Positions 1 through 10,788 are shown, counted from the stretch's first letter. The stretch: 64,000 nucleotides of DNA from DASVUC01 sp038237225 (GCA_038237225.1 JBBRYX010000001.1:620001-684000), one strand, 5' to 3'. The notes: generated from the letters alone by a model not told the origin. A program made the numbers and translations.

Positions 1-20
1 AAATCCTTGGAGTTCTCCAG

Positions 21-3000
21 TTGAGTCTCACCCCGTCATCCATCCCCGCCCTTCACGCGCATTCCACAAAGAGTGTCAACGCGCCCACCGCCTCCAGCTC
101 TTCTTCTTCTCACGAGGCACGAGTCACGAGTCGCGGGTCGCCACTACGTTCCCTCCTCGCCCCCTTCGCCTCCCTCCGCCTCACCGTCATCCTCATCATC
201 CTCTCCATCATCCTCATCTACGCCGGCACCTGGGCGCAGATCGACACCGGCATCTGGCAAGTGCAAAAGCACTACTTCCACGCCCTCTTCTGCTGGATTC
301 CCTTCCAAACCTTCTTCCCCCGCCCCAAGCCCGGCCAATTCAAAATCCCCGGCGGATTCCCCATGCTCGGCGGATACACCCTCGGACTCCTCCTCCTCAT
401 CAACCTCCTCGCCGCCCACTTCGTCCGCTTTAAGCTTTCCTGGAAACGAACCGGCATCATCCTCATCCACCTCGGCCTCATTCTCCTCCTCGTCGGCGAA
501 GGCATCACCAGCGCCTTCCAGATCGAGAGCCAGATGTCGATCAACATCGGTGAATCCGCCGGCTTCTCCCAGGACATTCGCACCGCCGAACTCGCCATCG
601 TCGACACCACGCCCGCCGATCACGACAACGTCGCCGTCGTCCCCTCGTCCATGATCAAGAGCGGCGCCACGATCTCCCATCCGAAGCTCCCGATAACGAT
701 TAGAGTCGAAGAGTTTTATCCCAACGCCCAGATCCTCGGCCCCATGCAGGCGCAATCGATGTCCAATCCACCTGCTGCCAAAGCAACCGCAGGCGATGGC
801 GTCGGCATCAGCATCCTCAATGTCCCAACCTCCTCAGGCACCGAAGGCGCCATCGATCTTCCCTCCGCCTACGTGCGCCTGCTCGCGGGCTCCCAGGACC
901 TCGGCCTCTATCTCGTCTCCGGCGCCGTCAACCAGTTCCGCGAGCCGCTCCTTCCCCCCCAGACCTTCGAAGTCAACGGCAAGAAATTCAACATCCAGTT
1001 GCGCTTCAAGCGCCTCTACAAGCCCTACCGGATGGAGCTCGAGGACTTCAAATTCGACCGCTACCCCGGCACCGACATCGCCAAAGATTTCTCCAGCTAC
1101 GTCCGCCTCATCGACCCCCGCCACAACGTCGACCGCAAGGTCCGCATCTGGATGAACAACCCGCTCCGCTACAACGGCGAAACATTCTTCCAGGCCGACT
1201 GGAACAAAAAAACCGAGCGCGGCACCATCCTCCAGGTCGTTCGCAACCCCGGTTGGACCATCCCCTACATCGCATGTGTCGTCGGCGCAATCGGCCTGCT
1301 CATCCACTTCGCCATCGTTCTTCTCAACTTCCTCCGCAAGGAAACCAAGCGCCGCATCCAGCGCGCCCAGCCCGCCAGCCAGGCAAAACTATCCAACCCC
1401 TGGTGGGCATCATGGTCCTTCATCTTCCCCCTGATTATCACCGGCTTCTGCGCCTTCTACGTCCTCGCCCACCTCAAAGCCCCCGCGCAGAAAACCCCAT
1501 GCGATCGCGACGCCTTCGGCCGGCTCCCCGTCTCCCACGAGGGCCGCGTCCAGCCGCTCGATAGCTTCGCGCGCAACACCATGAAAGGCCTCCTCGGCCG
1601 TGAATCGTTCTACGTCGACGGAAAGCGCACCCCCGCCATTCAGTTTGTGCTCGAGCTCTGGGGCGACCGCGACGCAGCGCTGTCCGAAGAGGTCTTCCGA
1701 ATCGACAACCCCGAGCTCCTGAATTTCCTCGAGCTCCAGCCCAAGCCCAAATCCGCCTTCGCCCAAATCAGCGGCTTCGGCGGCGCAACCCCCTACCGCT
1801 TCAGTTGGAAAGAGCTCGAGCCCAAGTTCGCCAAGCTCGCCCCCGAGATCAAGAAGCTCGATCCCAACGACGAGAAAAGCTACTCGCTCTTCGAGCGCCG
1901 CGCCGTAGAGCTCTGGCGAAAGCGAACCGCCTTCCTGGCCGTCTCCGACATGGGCGGCCTGCACATGGTCGTCCCACCCGCCGGCGAAACCCACTGGAAA
2001 ACCCTCGGCGAAGCCGCCGGAAGCGCCAAGAACTTCGAATCGCTTCCCCCCAGCGTTCAAACCTTCGTCACCATGCTGGAGGACTACAACGCCAAGCGCT
2101 ACGATGAATTCAACCACTCCGTCCAAACCTACGCCGCCACTTACGAATCTCAGGTGCCGAAAGAGATGTCCGCCGTTCGCTTCGAACAGCTCTTCAACCG
2201 CTTCGACCCCTTCACCAACGCGCTCGTGCTCTATCTCTTCGGATTCGTGCTGATCACCCTCTCCTGGCTCGGCTGGTCGTTGCCCTTCCGCCGAGCCGCT
2301 ATCTGGATCATCGCCCTCGCGCTCATCGTCCACACCCTCGGACTGATCGCCCGCATCTACATCTCCGGCCGCCCCCCCGTCACCAATCTCGCATCCAGCG
2401 CCATCTTCATCGCCTGGGGCGCGGTAATCCTCTCGCTCGGAATGGAAGCCGTCTATCGCAGCGGCATCGGTTGCGCCACCGCTTCACTGCTCGGCTTCTT
2501 CTCCCTCCTCATCGCCGACCGTCTCGCCCTCTCCGGCGACACCCTCAAGGTCCTTCAGGCCGTCCTCGACACCAACTTCTGGCTCGCAACCCACGTCGTC
2601 ATGATCACCCTCGGCTACGCCGCAACCTTCCTCGCGGGATTTATCGCCATCCTCTACATCATCTGGAAACTGTTCTCGACAATGCGCCCGCGCGCCGTTC
2701 AGTCGCCAGCCGCCGTCGAAGCAAAAGCCACACTCGCCAAAGACTTCTCGCGCATGATCTACGGCATCACCTGCTTCGCCATCCTCTTCAGCTTCGTCGG
2801 CACCGTCTTGGGTGGAATCTGGGCCGACCAATCCTGGGGAAGATTCTGGGGCTGGGACCCCAAGGAAAACGGCGCCGTCCTCATCGTCCTCTCCAACGCC
2901 CTCCTCCTCCATGCCCGCTGGGCAGGCCTCGTCCGCGACCGCGGCCTCGCCTGTCTCGCCATCTTCGGGAACATTGTCACCGCCTGGAGCTGGTTCGGTG

Positions 3001-3152
3001 TCAACATGCTCGGCGTCGGGCTCCACTCCTACGGATTCATGGAATCCGCCCTTCTCTGGCTCCTCATCTTCGTCCTCTCCCAACTCGCCATCATCGCCTT
3101 CGCCATTCTCCCCACCCACTGGTTCCGCGCTGCCCACCCCGCCATCATTTAA
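21..3152 (+). CDS. ccsBA: Fused cytochrome c biogenesis protein ResB-CcsA (CcsBA)
   Basis: System II cytochrome c maturation protein that moves haem across the membrane and ligates it to apocytochrome c. The N-terminal third is ResB-like, with membrane segments near residues 54-75 and 115-160 followed by a large extracytoplasmic part. A middle stretch after the segment near residue 480 begins with a VQPLDSFARN motif. The C-terminal third is a multi-spanning CcsA domain with the tryptophan-rich haem motif WGRFWGWDPKENG near residue 940 and candidate haem-ligand histidines in ATHVVM (about 860) and GLHSYGF (about 1002). At 1043 aa it is the expected size for a fused CcsBA. The TTG start is supported by GGAG eight bases upstream; the frame stays open to the window edge, so an earlier start cannot be excluded. 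Confidence 0.9.
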   Translation: MSLTPSSIPALHAHSTKSVNAPTASSSSSSHEARVTSRGSPLRSLLAPFASLRLTVILIILSIILIYAGTWAQIDTGIWQVQKHYFHALFCWIPFQTFFPRPKPGQFKIPGGFPMLGGYTLGLLLLINLLAAHFVRFKLSWKRTGIILIHLGLILLLVGEGITSAFQIESQMSINIGESAGFSQDIRTAELAIVDTTPADHDNVAVVPSSMIKSGATISHPKLPITIRVEEFYPNAQILGPMQAQSMSNPPAAKATAGDGVGISILNVPTSSGTEGAIDLPSAYVRLLAGSQDLGLYLVSGAVNQFREPLLPPQTFEVNGKKFNIQLRFKRLYKPYRMELEDFKFDRYPGTDIAKDFSSYVRLIDPRHNVDRKVRIWMNNPLRYNGETFFQADWNKKTERGTILQVVRNPGWTIPYIACVVGAIGLLIHFAIVLLNFLRKETKRRIQRAQPASQAKLSNPWWASWSFIFPLIITGFCAFYVLAHLKAPAQKTPCDRDAFGRLPVSHEGRVQPLDSFARNTMKGLLGRESFYVDGKRTPAIQFVLELWGDRDAALSEEVFRIDNPELLNFLELQPKPKSAFAQISGFGGATPYRFSWKELEPKFAKLAPEIKKLDPNDEKSYSLFERRAVELWRKRTAFLAVSDMGGLHMVVPPAGETHWKTLGEAAGSAKNFESLPPSVQTFVTMLEDYNAKRYDEFNHSVQTYAATYESQVPKEMSAVRFEQLFNRFDPFTNALVLYLFGFVLITLSWLGWSLPFRRAAIWIIALALIVHTLGLIARIYISGRPPVTNLASSAIFIAWGAVILSLGMEAVYRSGIGCATASLLGFFSLLIADRLALSGDTLKVLQAVLDTNFWLATHVVMITLGYAATFLAGFIAILYIIWKLFSTMRPRAVQSPAAVEAKATLAKDFSRMIYGITCFAILFSFVGTVLGGIWADQSWGRFWGWDPKENGAVLIVLSNALLLHARWAGLVRDRGLACLAIFGNIVTAWSWFGVNMLGVGLHSYGFMESALLWLLIFVLSQLAIIAFAILPTHWFRAAHPAII

Positions 3153-3340
3153 GCGCGCAACCTCGCTGTCCCAACTCGCTAAGCAAAGCGACCGCGATGT
3201 CGCGAAAAAAACCGCGAAGAAGAATTCTCAGCAAGGCGCTTTCCTTCGCGTCACCTTCTCGCGCCTTCGCGACTTCGCGCTCTCTTCGTTTCTTCGATCC
3301 TCCTGAACTCGGCGCTCGGCCCGCTTAACCCATCCTTTTT

Positions 3341-3382
3341 CCTAACATTCCCCTTGACCTCTCATAAATGTTAGGCTATCAT
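3341..3382 (+). promoter_or_regulatory. Sigma-70-type promoter with overlapping inverted-repeat operator
   Basis: A -35 TTGACC (3354-3359) and -10 TATCAT (3377-3382) are separated by 17 bases. A perfect 9-base inverted repeat, CCTAACATT (3341-3349) and AATGTTAGG (3367-3375), brackets the -35 and ends just before the -10. This is the geometry of a repressor operator. It sits 28 bases before the start at 3410, so it should control the terpenoid-cyclase-like gene. Confidence 0.65.
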
Positions 3383-3409
3383 TCTCCCTAACTAAATCCA
3401 ATCACAAGG

Positions 3410-4123
3410 ATGTGCAGGATGATTACAATTCGGCAAATTGAGCGGCGTTTCGATAACCAGCAGTTCCGAAGGCTCTACCACGAGCTTATGGATAACCGCC
3501 CGGAAACGCCCCGCGTCCCGGCCGCGCCCCCTTCCCAATTCATTCACATGGACATACCCCGATCGGACTTCCCAAAACCTCCCAGAACCTCCCACTCCTC
3601 GACATTCGATCCCCTCGAAACCACCCTCGCCAGCGTCATCCCCATCGCTGCCATGGGCATGATCCGCATGGATGAGCTTTGCCAGGGCTCTCATCCGTTC
3701 TATCGCCGGCTCCTCAACGTCGTCCTCACCAGCCAGCAAAAAGACGGCGGATGGGGCGATCCCATCGCCACCGCCCTTTGCCTGCGCGCCCTTCTCGGAA
3801 ACAACGGTCAGGGTAATTCCATCCACGGCGGCCTCGCCTATCTCGCCGGTCTCCAGAAAACCGAAGGCATCTGGCCTCAAGAACCCATCCGCCGCCTGAC
3901 CGCCGATGCCTTCGTCTCCGCATTCATCCTCCACCAGCTCGGCGAATTCGCCGCCTTCCGCAACTGCGTCCGCTTCCAGGACGCCGTCCTTTGGTTCGCC
4001 ACCCACGCCAAAAACCTCGATGAAGAAACCCAGCGCCTCTGGCAACACGCCCGCACCCGCTGCCGAGTCAACAGCAACCACACCACCATGACGCTCTGGT
4101 CCCCCAAACGCCCCGCCGCCTGA
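3410..4123 (+). CDS. Prenyltransferase/squalene-cyclase-repeat-like protein
   Basis: A 237-residue protein of unknown function. Residues about 105-125 read QKDGGWGDPIATALCLRAL, the QxxGGWG signature of the alpha/alpha-barrel repeats found in squalene-hopene cyclases and protein prenyltransferases, and a weaker second repeat follows (GLAYLAGLQKTEGIW). It is far shorter than a catalytic cyclase (about 600 aa or more) and shows no DxDD motif, so it probably keeps only the fold. No signal peptide is obvious. The start follows an AAGG; a second ATG three codons later is nearly as good. The gene is monocistronic, with the operator-bearing promoter upstream and a GC-rich hairpin downstream. Confidence 0.6.
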   Translation: MCRMITIRQIERRFDNQQFRRLYHELMDNRPETPRVPAAPPSQFIHMDIPRSDFPKPPRTSHSSTFDPLETTLASVIPIAAMGMIRMDELCQGSHPFYRRLLNVVLTSQQKDGGWGDPIATALCLRALLGNNGQGNSIHGGLAYLAGLQKTEGIWPQEPIRRLTADAFVSAFILHQLGEFAAFRNCVRFQDAVLWFATHAKNLDEETQRLWQHARTRCRVNSNHTTMTLWSPKRPAA

Positions 4124-4136
4124 CCCTGGTATTTCG

Positions 4137-4158
4137 CCCCCGGTGAATACACCGGGGG
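4137..4158 (+). terminator. GC-rich hairpin after the cyclase-like gene
   Basis: Perfect 9-base arms, CCCCCGGTG and CACCGGGGG, enclose the loop AATA 13 bases after the stop at 4123. No T-tract follows, so it could be a weak terminator or an mRNA-stabilising hairpin. Confidence 0.45.
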
Positions 4159-4183
4159 TGACCGCAGACGCTTTCAAGCGTCC

Positions 4184-4214
4184 AAAAAAGAAGGACCGCA
4201 AAAACGCGGTCCTT
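4184..4214 (-). terminator. Rho-independent terminator of the LysM gene
   Basis: Arms AAGGACCGC (4191-4199) and GCGGTCCTT (4206-4214). Read on the minus strand the hairpin is followed by CTTTTTTGG. It lies 25 bases after the LysM stop. Confidence 0.8.
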
Positions 4215-4238
4215 CAGGAAAACCAAGTGTTTGTCGCC

Positions 4239-5342
4239 TTAATGCCCAACCGGCGTCGTCACCGTCGGAGCACTCGGCAGCTTCAGCACCGTCCCCAGCT
4301 TCACCTTCGCCGGATCAGCGCCGATCTTGTCCTTGTTGAGCTGATAAATCTTGTCCGCCATGTCGCTCTTCCCATAGAGCTTGACGGAGATCTTGTACAG
4401 GCTGTCATTCGGCTGGACCCTGTATTCCTTCGTCGCGTCGATCGCGGGTGCCGTGCGGCTGGCAGCCGGCGTCGCGTTTCCGTCCGCCGCTTCGCTGCCG
4501 CCCGGAACATCGCTCGGCTTCACATCCGAAACCTCCGGCAACACGATCGACATCCCCACCTTCAACCGCTTCGGATCGAGGCTCGGATTGGCCCGCAGGA
4601 TATGCGGATAGTAGTTCGCACTCCCATAAGCGACTGCCGCAATGCTGGAAATGGTTTCATTCTTCTGAACCGTGTGCGTCCGCGCGTTTGCGTTCGCCGG
4701 ACGAGTCGTCGGCGAAACCGGTGCCGGATCGATGACCAAATCCGTCGGCGGAGTGGTTGGCGTGGTGGGCGCTTGTGAAAGCGGCGCTGGACTCGGGCTG
4801 TCCGGAATGCCTGCGACCACCTGCGGCGGTGTCTGAGCCTGCGGGGTATCGATCGGAGCGTTCGCCAACTCCGAGACCTTCGCCTGATCAACCGGCGCCA
4901 CCGTCGGAGCCGCCGGCAGCGCAGTTGTGGGCGCGATAATCGTGCTATTGCCGGCGGGGCTTGGCGTCTGCGCAATCAACGGAATCTGCTGATCGCCATT
5001 AAGCAGCTTGCCCCAATCGAGATCGCCGTTGGCCTTGGGCTTCTCCGCCGAAGCAGTCTCCTGACTCGGCGCCGCGGACGGCGGAGCATCGGATTTCGCC
5101 GAATCATTCGCCGCCACCGATCCAGGCGCCGCGGGCGCGGGGGCCACCGCGGGCTTCTCGGTGTTCAGCGATTCGCTCGAGGGTGTGATCGACCTGGCGG
5201 CCGCGGGATCGGCAGCTTTCGCCCCCACCGCACCCGCCTGGGTCTTGGGCTTGCCTGAGCCCCCGACCGACAGCACCCAGACAATGACAACGGCTAAAAC
5301 TACGCCCCCGATGGCGAAGCCTAGCTTTACTTCTTTTCGCAT
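4239..5342 (-). CDS. Membrane-anchored protein with two LysM domains
   Basis: A 367-residue envelope protein. One N-terminal transmembrane helix (about residues 6-26, preceded by MRKEVK) acts as an uncleaved anchor. A long Pro/Ala/Thr-rich linker follows, then two LysM domains: one starting HTVQKNETISSIAAVAYG and one starting YRVQPNDSLYKISVKLYG close to the C-terminus. LysM binds N-acetylglucosamine polymers such as peptidoglycan, so the protein probably tethers something to the cell wall; no enzymatic domain is seen. The start at 5342 is chosen because AAAGG lies six bases upstream and the helix follows at once; the frame stays open for 36 more codons upstream. It lies downstream of secDF on the same strand, separated by about 200 bases. 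Confidence 0.8.
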   Translation of the reverse strand: MRKEVKLGFAIGGVVLAVVIVWVLSVGGSGKPKTQAGAVGAKAADPAAARSITPSSESLNTEKPAVAPAPAAPGSVAANDSAKSDAPPSAAPSQETASAEKPKANGDLDWGKLLNGDQQIPLIAQTPSPAGNSTIIAPTTALPAAPTVAPVDQAKVSELANAPIDTPQAQTPPQVVAGIPDSPSPAPLSQAPTTPTTPPTDLVIDPAPVSPTTRPANANARTHTVQKNETISSIAAVAYGSANYYPHILRANPSLDPKRLKVGMSIVLPEVSDVKPSDVPGGSEAADGNATPAASRTAPAIDATKEYRVQPNDSLYKISVKLYGKSDMADKIYQLNKDKIGADPAKVKLGTVLKLPSAPTVTTPVGH

Positions 5343-5538
5343 GGGCATCCTTTCCCACAGAGATCTGTCGGTCTCCGCACCCAACCGAAACGGCTTGGCG
5401 CGAAACGCATTTGCAATTTCGAAGTCGTTCATGCAACTCGTATCGGCCAACCGTGCCTTGCGAGTTTACTTATCGGACCGGCACGCGCATCTTTTGCGCC
5501 GATCGTACCGTCTGCTGAATCCGGTTTGAACAATCTTC

Positions 5539-8500
5539 TTACGCACGTTGGAGTTGTCCGACGGGCGTAGTCTTCATCGTCGATTCGGCTTTCTTCCCGC
5601 CCCACACGAGGATGGGCGCCGCGATCGCAATTGACGAATACGTGCCGACTAATATGCCCGTGAGGAGGACGAAAGTAAAGCCGTGGATGCCGGGTCCACC
5701 CATAATGTACATAAACAGGACCGTGGCGATGTTGGTTCCGCCGGTCAACAGCGTTCGCGAAAGCGTCTGATTGATCGAGTCGTTGATGATGCTTCTGTTG
5801 ACGGCGCCGAATTTTCCGCGGTTCTCGCGGATGCGGTCGAACACGACGATGGTGTCGATCATCGAGTAGCTCATGACGGTCAGGATCGCGGCGACAATCG
5901 TGAGGTTAATTCGGAACGGCTCGATCAGGAGGATGTTCGCGAGCCAGGGCGTGTAGGCGACCATCCAGTGGGATAGACCGATGAAGCCGACCACGAGCAG
6001 TGTGTCGTGGAGCATGGCGACGACGGTTGCGGTGCCGTATCTAAGGTCACCGAAGCGGAACCAGATGTACGCCATAATCGCGAGCAGCGAGAGGCCCAGC
6101 GCCATCAAGGCGTCATCGCGAGCAGCGCCGGCGACGGAGGCGTCAAAGCTGCTGACGCGCTGAAGCTGCGGCGGGCGATTGACGGCTTCGTTGACGAGGT
6201 TCCACATCGGAGCCGCGACTTCATCACGCCACTTGAGCGGATCGGTCTCGAACGCGATGTTGGGATCCTGCACGAGGATGACGGCGGTCGTGGTCGGCTC
6301 ATCAGGCTTCGTCGGTGTCTCGACGGTGTAGTCGCGATAGGTGTTGCCGGAGCCTTGCGCCTGAGGCTGAACGCGTTGGCGCTCGATGCGGGCGCGGATC
6401 TCTTTTTGAGACAAAGGCGGAGTCAGATCCCGCAACACGATTGCAGCGCCGCCGGAATAGCGGCCGAGACTGGGCGGCGTCCAATTCTCCTTCCGCGGGC
6501 CCACTTGCAGAACCAGATCATCGTTGGTGATCGGGACAACCTGCTTCGATTCCTGAGCGGCAGCGATGGGTTGGGCGACGCCCTGGAACGTCGAAGGGAG
6601 GTCGATCTTAAGCATAGGCCCGAGCGCTTCGAGGACGGCGGTCTTGACCTTCGCGCTTTCGGCATTGGGTGTAACGACTTCGTACTCGCGATTTTCGGTC
6701 CCGATCGAAACGACTGAGGGGCTGGGAAGAACCGCTTCGAACTGCTTCTGCTCAACCTTCTTTCGAACGGCTTCGATCGGGGCTGGTTGTTTGAGTTCCA
6801 ACTGAACCGAAGTGCCTGATGCAAATTCGATGTCGGCGATCTGCCCCTGCGTTGTCCTGGAGAAGAAGGCGGAGAGACCGACGAGCATGATGATGGCGCT
6901 GGTGCCGGCGAAGATCCAGACGAGCCTGCCCATCCAGTCGATGTTGGGCTTGAGCATCCGGTCCCACTTGGGGAACGTGAGCGGAAGACTTCCGAGCTTG
7001 GTGACGTGGAAGTGGTCAATCATGATCGCGAAGATCGTCTTGGTGACGAAGAGCGAGGTGAACAAGCTCCACACCAAGCCGATGAGCAGGGTGAGGCCGA
7101 ATCCTTTCACTTCTTCAGAGCCGAACCAGTAGAGGAATAGCGAGGTTGCGAGCGTGGTGGCGTTGGAATCAACAATGGCGGACCAAGCGCGGTCGTAGGC
7201 GTTGCGCATGGCCATGCGGAGGGAAAGTCCGCGTTGTTGTTCTTCGCGCAGACGCTCGAAGATCAGCACGTTCGCATCGACCGCAGCGCCGATGGTGAGC
7301 ACGATGCCGGCGATACCGGGCAGCGTAAAAGTCGCGTTGATGGCGGCCATGGAGCCGAGAATCAGCACGAGGTTGAGAAGGACGGCGACCAGCGCGACGA
7401 CGCCGGAGAGGTAGTAATAGCTGATCAAAAAGATGGCGACGACGACGAGACCGACGGCGCAGGCGAGCAGGCCGCGGTGGAGATTGTCCGCACCGAGTTG
7501 GGGTCCGATGGTTTTTTCTGAGATAGGCTCTTCGGCAAGCTGCGCGGGCAGCGAGCCGGCGTTGAGGGTGCGGACGAGGTAGTTCAGATCCTGTGCCGTG
7601 AAGTTGCCTTCGATGACACCGACGGCGCCGATTCGGGATCTGAGGTTGGGCGCGGAAATCAGGCGGTCGTCGAGAACAATCGCAAGCGGCCTGCCGATGT
7701 TGTTACCGGAGAGATCGCCGAAGTAACGAGCGCCCTGGGCGTCGAAGCTGAACTGCACCATGCGCTCGCCGGTGCTGGGATCGTTGACGGTGCGGGCGTC
7801 AATCAATGCCCAGGCGGGTGACATCTGCTTGGTCATGGACTTCGGCGGCGTGATGTCGATGAGGCCCCAGTGCTTGCCGTTGTAGAGGTGGCCTACGCCG
7901 TGATCTTCTTCGGGCTTGTCGAACTCGACCCAGCGCATGGTGTCGCCGGCTTGGACGGAAGGCCCGCGCTTCTCGAGTCGCGCCACCATTGCCTGGACAT
8001 CGGCCGGTCGGGCGGCTGGATTTGGATCGACGGGAACGAGGATGTGGTATTCGAGAACCCCGGACCCGCGAAGAAGACGCTTTAGATCGCCGGAATCATC
8101 GAGAGTTCCTTTCACTCGCGAGAAGGCAGTGAATGCGTTGGCGAATTGATCGACGGCAGCGTGGCGAGCGGGAAAATCAGCGGCGTTCTTCCTGATCTCA
8201 GCCAGCTTCTGATCGCGCGTGGGCTGGCCCTGATTCAGCGTGGCTTCCAAAGCGGAAGCGGTGAGATTCGTCTCCTCAATCTGTGACTGAAGCTTCTGGT
8301 ATTCGAGTTCCTTATCGCCTTGAAGTTGAATATTGTTGGCGGCGGTAGCGGCTTGAATCTGATCGAACGTCTTGTCCAGATTTGCGAAGAGTTTCTCGCG
8401 GGTGGCGCTTCCGATGGCGAGTTGCTTCAGGCGATTGTCGCGATCCTCGCCTTTCATTTTTTCGACAACACGAATGACTTCGCCCGGTCGGACATTGGTG

Positions 8501-8889
8501 TCTTCAAGCTTGCTCTGTGCGGCGGCGTAGTCCTCGCGGATCTTGCGGCTCTCACCGGCTTTGCCGCTGGCGGGCATTTGGATCTCGATCTGGCGGGAGC
8601 CCTGGGGACGCCAGATCAGATTGCGGATGCCCTGTGGGTCGACGCGCTTCTTGAGCGATTCCATGACGGAGACGGCGAGGTCGCCGGAGGGGAGGGTTCC
8701 GCCCTTCGGGGGCTTGATCTCGTAGGTGAGGCTGGTGCCGCCCACCATATCGATGCCGGGCTTGAGGTTAAGCTTCTGGCTGAGGGGAACATTTTTGAAG
8801 AGGTTCTGGGGGGGCCAGAAGACGGCGAGAATCGCGATGAGGAGAATGCCGAGGGTTGCGGTGACTCGACCGAAGATGTTGGTAGGCAT
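5539..8889 (-). CDS. secDF: Fused protein-export protein SecDF
   Basis: Accessory Sec translocon subunits that use the proton-motive force to pull secreted proteins across the membrane. SecD and SecF are joined in one 1116-residue chain, as in several bacterial phyla. The SecD half has an N-terminal membrane segment (about 10-28), the conserved GIDMVGGTSLTYEI near residue 45, a large periplasmic region with extra coiled-coil-like sequence around 120-260, and a five-helix membrane block near 475-640. The SecF half starts near residue 655 with its first helix, contains DIEFASGTS (about 695) and ends with a second membrane block containing ATVLFMYIMGGPGIHGF. It sits downstream of yajC and tgt, a widely conserved order. 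Confidence 0.95.
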   Translation of the reverse strand: MPTNIFGRVTATLGILLIAILAVFWPPQNLFKNVPLSQKLNLKPGIDMVGGTSLTYEIKPPKGGTLPSGDLAVSVMESLKKRVDPQGIRNLIWRPQGSRQIEIQMPASGKAGESRKIREDYAAAQSKLEDTNVRPGEVIRVVEKMKGEDRDNRLKQLAIGSATREKLFANLDKTFDQIQAATAANNIQLQGDKELEYQKLQSQIEETNLTASALEATLNQGQPTRDQKLAEIRKNAADFPARHAAVDQFANAFTAFSRVKGTLDDSGDLKRLLRGSGVLEYHILVPVDPNPAARPADVQAMVARLEKRGPSVQAGDTMRWVEFDKPEEDHGVGHLYNGKHWGLIDITPPKSMTKQMSPAWALIDARTVNDPSTGERMVQFSFDAQGARYFGDLSGNNIGRPLAIVLDDRLISAPNLRSRIGAVGVIEGNFTAQDLNYLVRTLNAGSLPAQLAEEPISEKTIGPQLGADNLHRGLLACAVGLVVVAIFLISYYYLSGVVALVAVLLNLVLILGSMAAINATFTLPGIAGIVLTIGAAVDANVLIFERLREEQQRGLSLRMAMRNAYDRAWSAIVDSNATTLATSLFLYWFGSEEVKGFGLTLLIGLVWSLFTSLFVTKTIFAIMIDHFHVTKLGSLPLTFPKWDRMLKPNIDWMGRLVWIFAGTSAIIMLVGLSAFFSRTTQGQIADIEFASGTSVQLELKQPAPIEAVRKKVEQKQFEAVLPSPSVVSIGTENREYEVVTPNAESAKVKTAVLEALGPMLKIDLPSTFQGVAQPIAAAQESKQVVPITNDDLVLQVGPRKENWTPPSLGRYSGGAAIVLRDLTPPLSQKEIRARIERQRVQPQAQGSGNTYRDYTVETPTKPDEPTTTAVILVQDPNIAFETDPLKWRDEVAAPMWNLVNEAVNRPPQLQRVSSFDASVAGAARDDALMALGLSLLAIMAYIWFRFGDLRYGTATVVAMLHDTLLVVGFIGLSHWMVAYTPWLANILLIEPFRINLTIVAAILTVMSYSMIDTIVVFDRIRENRGKFGAVNRSIINDSINQTLSRTLLTGGTNIATVLFMYIMGGPGIHGFTFVLLTGILVGTYSSIAIAAPILVWGGKKAESTMKTTPVGQLQRA

Positions 8890-8988
8890 TGGGTACGTCC
8901 TGAATATTCAGATCAGAATTTCAAAAGTGGAATCTCAGAATTTGAGATTAAATCTCAGATTTCGAATTACTCCCGTTCCAGCTCGGAG

Positions 8989-9013
8989 ACACGGGCGGGA
9001 CGCCCGTGCTACG
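8989..9013 (-). repeat. REP-like palindrome (GTAG-CACGGGC family) at the yajC stop
   Basis: On the minus strand it reads GTAGCACGGGCGTCCCGCCC followed by GTGTC: a GTAG tetranucleotide plus a hairpin. The TAG inside GTAG is the yajC stop codon. Related copies lie at 19648, 23299, 44487 and 47168. Confidence 0.75.
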
Positions 9014-9353
9014 TTTTGGCGTCGGGTTTCTCTTCTCCGAGAACGCGGTGAATCGCGGAGCGGGCGAAGCGGATCTTGGTGTTGCTGGTTTCGTCGACTT
9101 TGACGACGACCTCGCCGTCGCGGACTTCGACGACGTTTCCGATGATTCCGCCGATGGTCTGCACGCGATCGCCGCGCTTCAAGTCGCCCAGCATATTCGT
9201 GCGTTTTTTTTCATCGCCGCGTTTGTTTCGCCAGATGAAAAGATAGAAGACGCCGAGGATGAGGATGATGGGGACGAACTGGGTCCATCCGGGAGGGCCT
9301 GATGGAGCGGTCGCGGGCGGGGGGTTCTGAGCGAGGAGATGGAGGAAAGTCAT
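9009..9353 (-). CDS. yajC: Preprotein translocase subunit YajC
   Basis: A 114-residue single-span inner-membrane protein that associates with SecDF. It has one transmembrane helix (WTQFVPIILILGVFYLFIW, about residues 23-42), a basic cytoplasmic turn (RNKRGDEKKR), and the conserved cytoplasmic domain with LKRGDRVQTIGGIIGNV. Length and layout match the family. The start follows AAAGGA. It lies between tgt and secDF on the same strand, and its stop codon comes from a REP-like repeat. The 119 bases before secDF also contain an AT-rich self-complementary tract (8930-8975) built of AATCTCAGA/TTTGAGATT words. Confidence 0.92.
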   Translation of the reverse strand: MTFLHLLAQNPPPATAPSGPPGWTQFVPIILILGVFYLFIWRNKRGDEKKRTNMLGDLKRGDRVQTIGGIIGNVVEVRDGEVVVKVDETSNTKIRFARSAIHRVLGEEKPDAKT

Positions 9354-9413
9354 TTGTCCTTTGTTCCGTTGTCAGTTGTCCGTTGCACCAGCGGCAGCGG
9401 ACTCATCAGAGTC

Positions 9414-10559
<1,146 letters not shown>

Positions 10560-10666
10560 GGGGGTTCAAACGAATCGTGCGCGAAGACGCTAAGGCACGG
10601 GAATGTAATGTTTGATGCGATGCTTGGCGAACTTGGCGAGCTTCATGCACTCGCAGGGTCAGTTTT

Positions 10667-10761
10667 GTAGATCCGACGCCTGCGTCGCGGTCGACGCGCA
10701 GCGTCGAAATCGCGGTCAGTTCGCGGCTGCGCCGCGACCGCGACGCAGGCGTCGGATCTAC
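10667..10761. repeat. 95-bp BIME-like palindrome (GTAG-ATCCGACGC family)
   Basis: The element begins GTAGATCCGACGCCTGCGTC and ends with its reverse complement; the arms of about 36 bases differ at only two positions. Each half starts with GTAG and contains a smaller hairpin (CGACGC, CT, GCGTCG), so it looks like two REP units in head-to-head orientation. It sits between the tgt start and the transglutaminase stop. Confidence 0.8.
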
Positions 10762-10788
10762 AGAAGAACGACATGCGCACAGGAAGTT

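Noticed and set aside
1410..2333. Long reverse frame across ccsBA
   Set aside because: It is antisense to a clearly conserved protein and its translation is a Gly/Glu-rich shadow with no family features.
3153..3330. Small protein after ccsBA
   Set aside because: The frame is made of TTCGCG-type low-complexity words with no ribosome binding site.
4143..4778. Plus-strand frame opposite the LysM gene
   Set aside because: Arg-rich shadow of the minus-strand gene.
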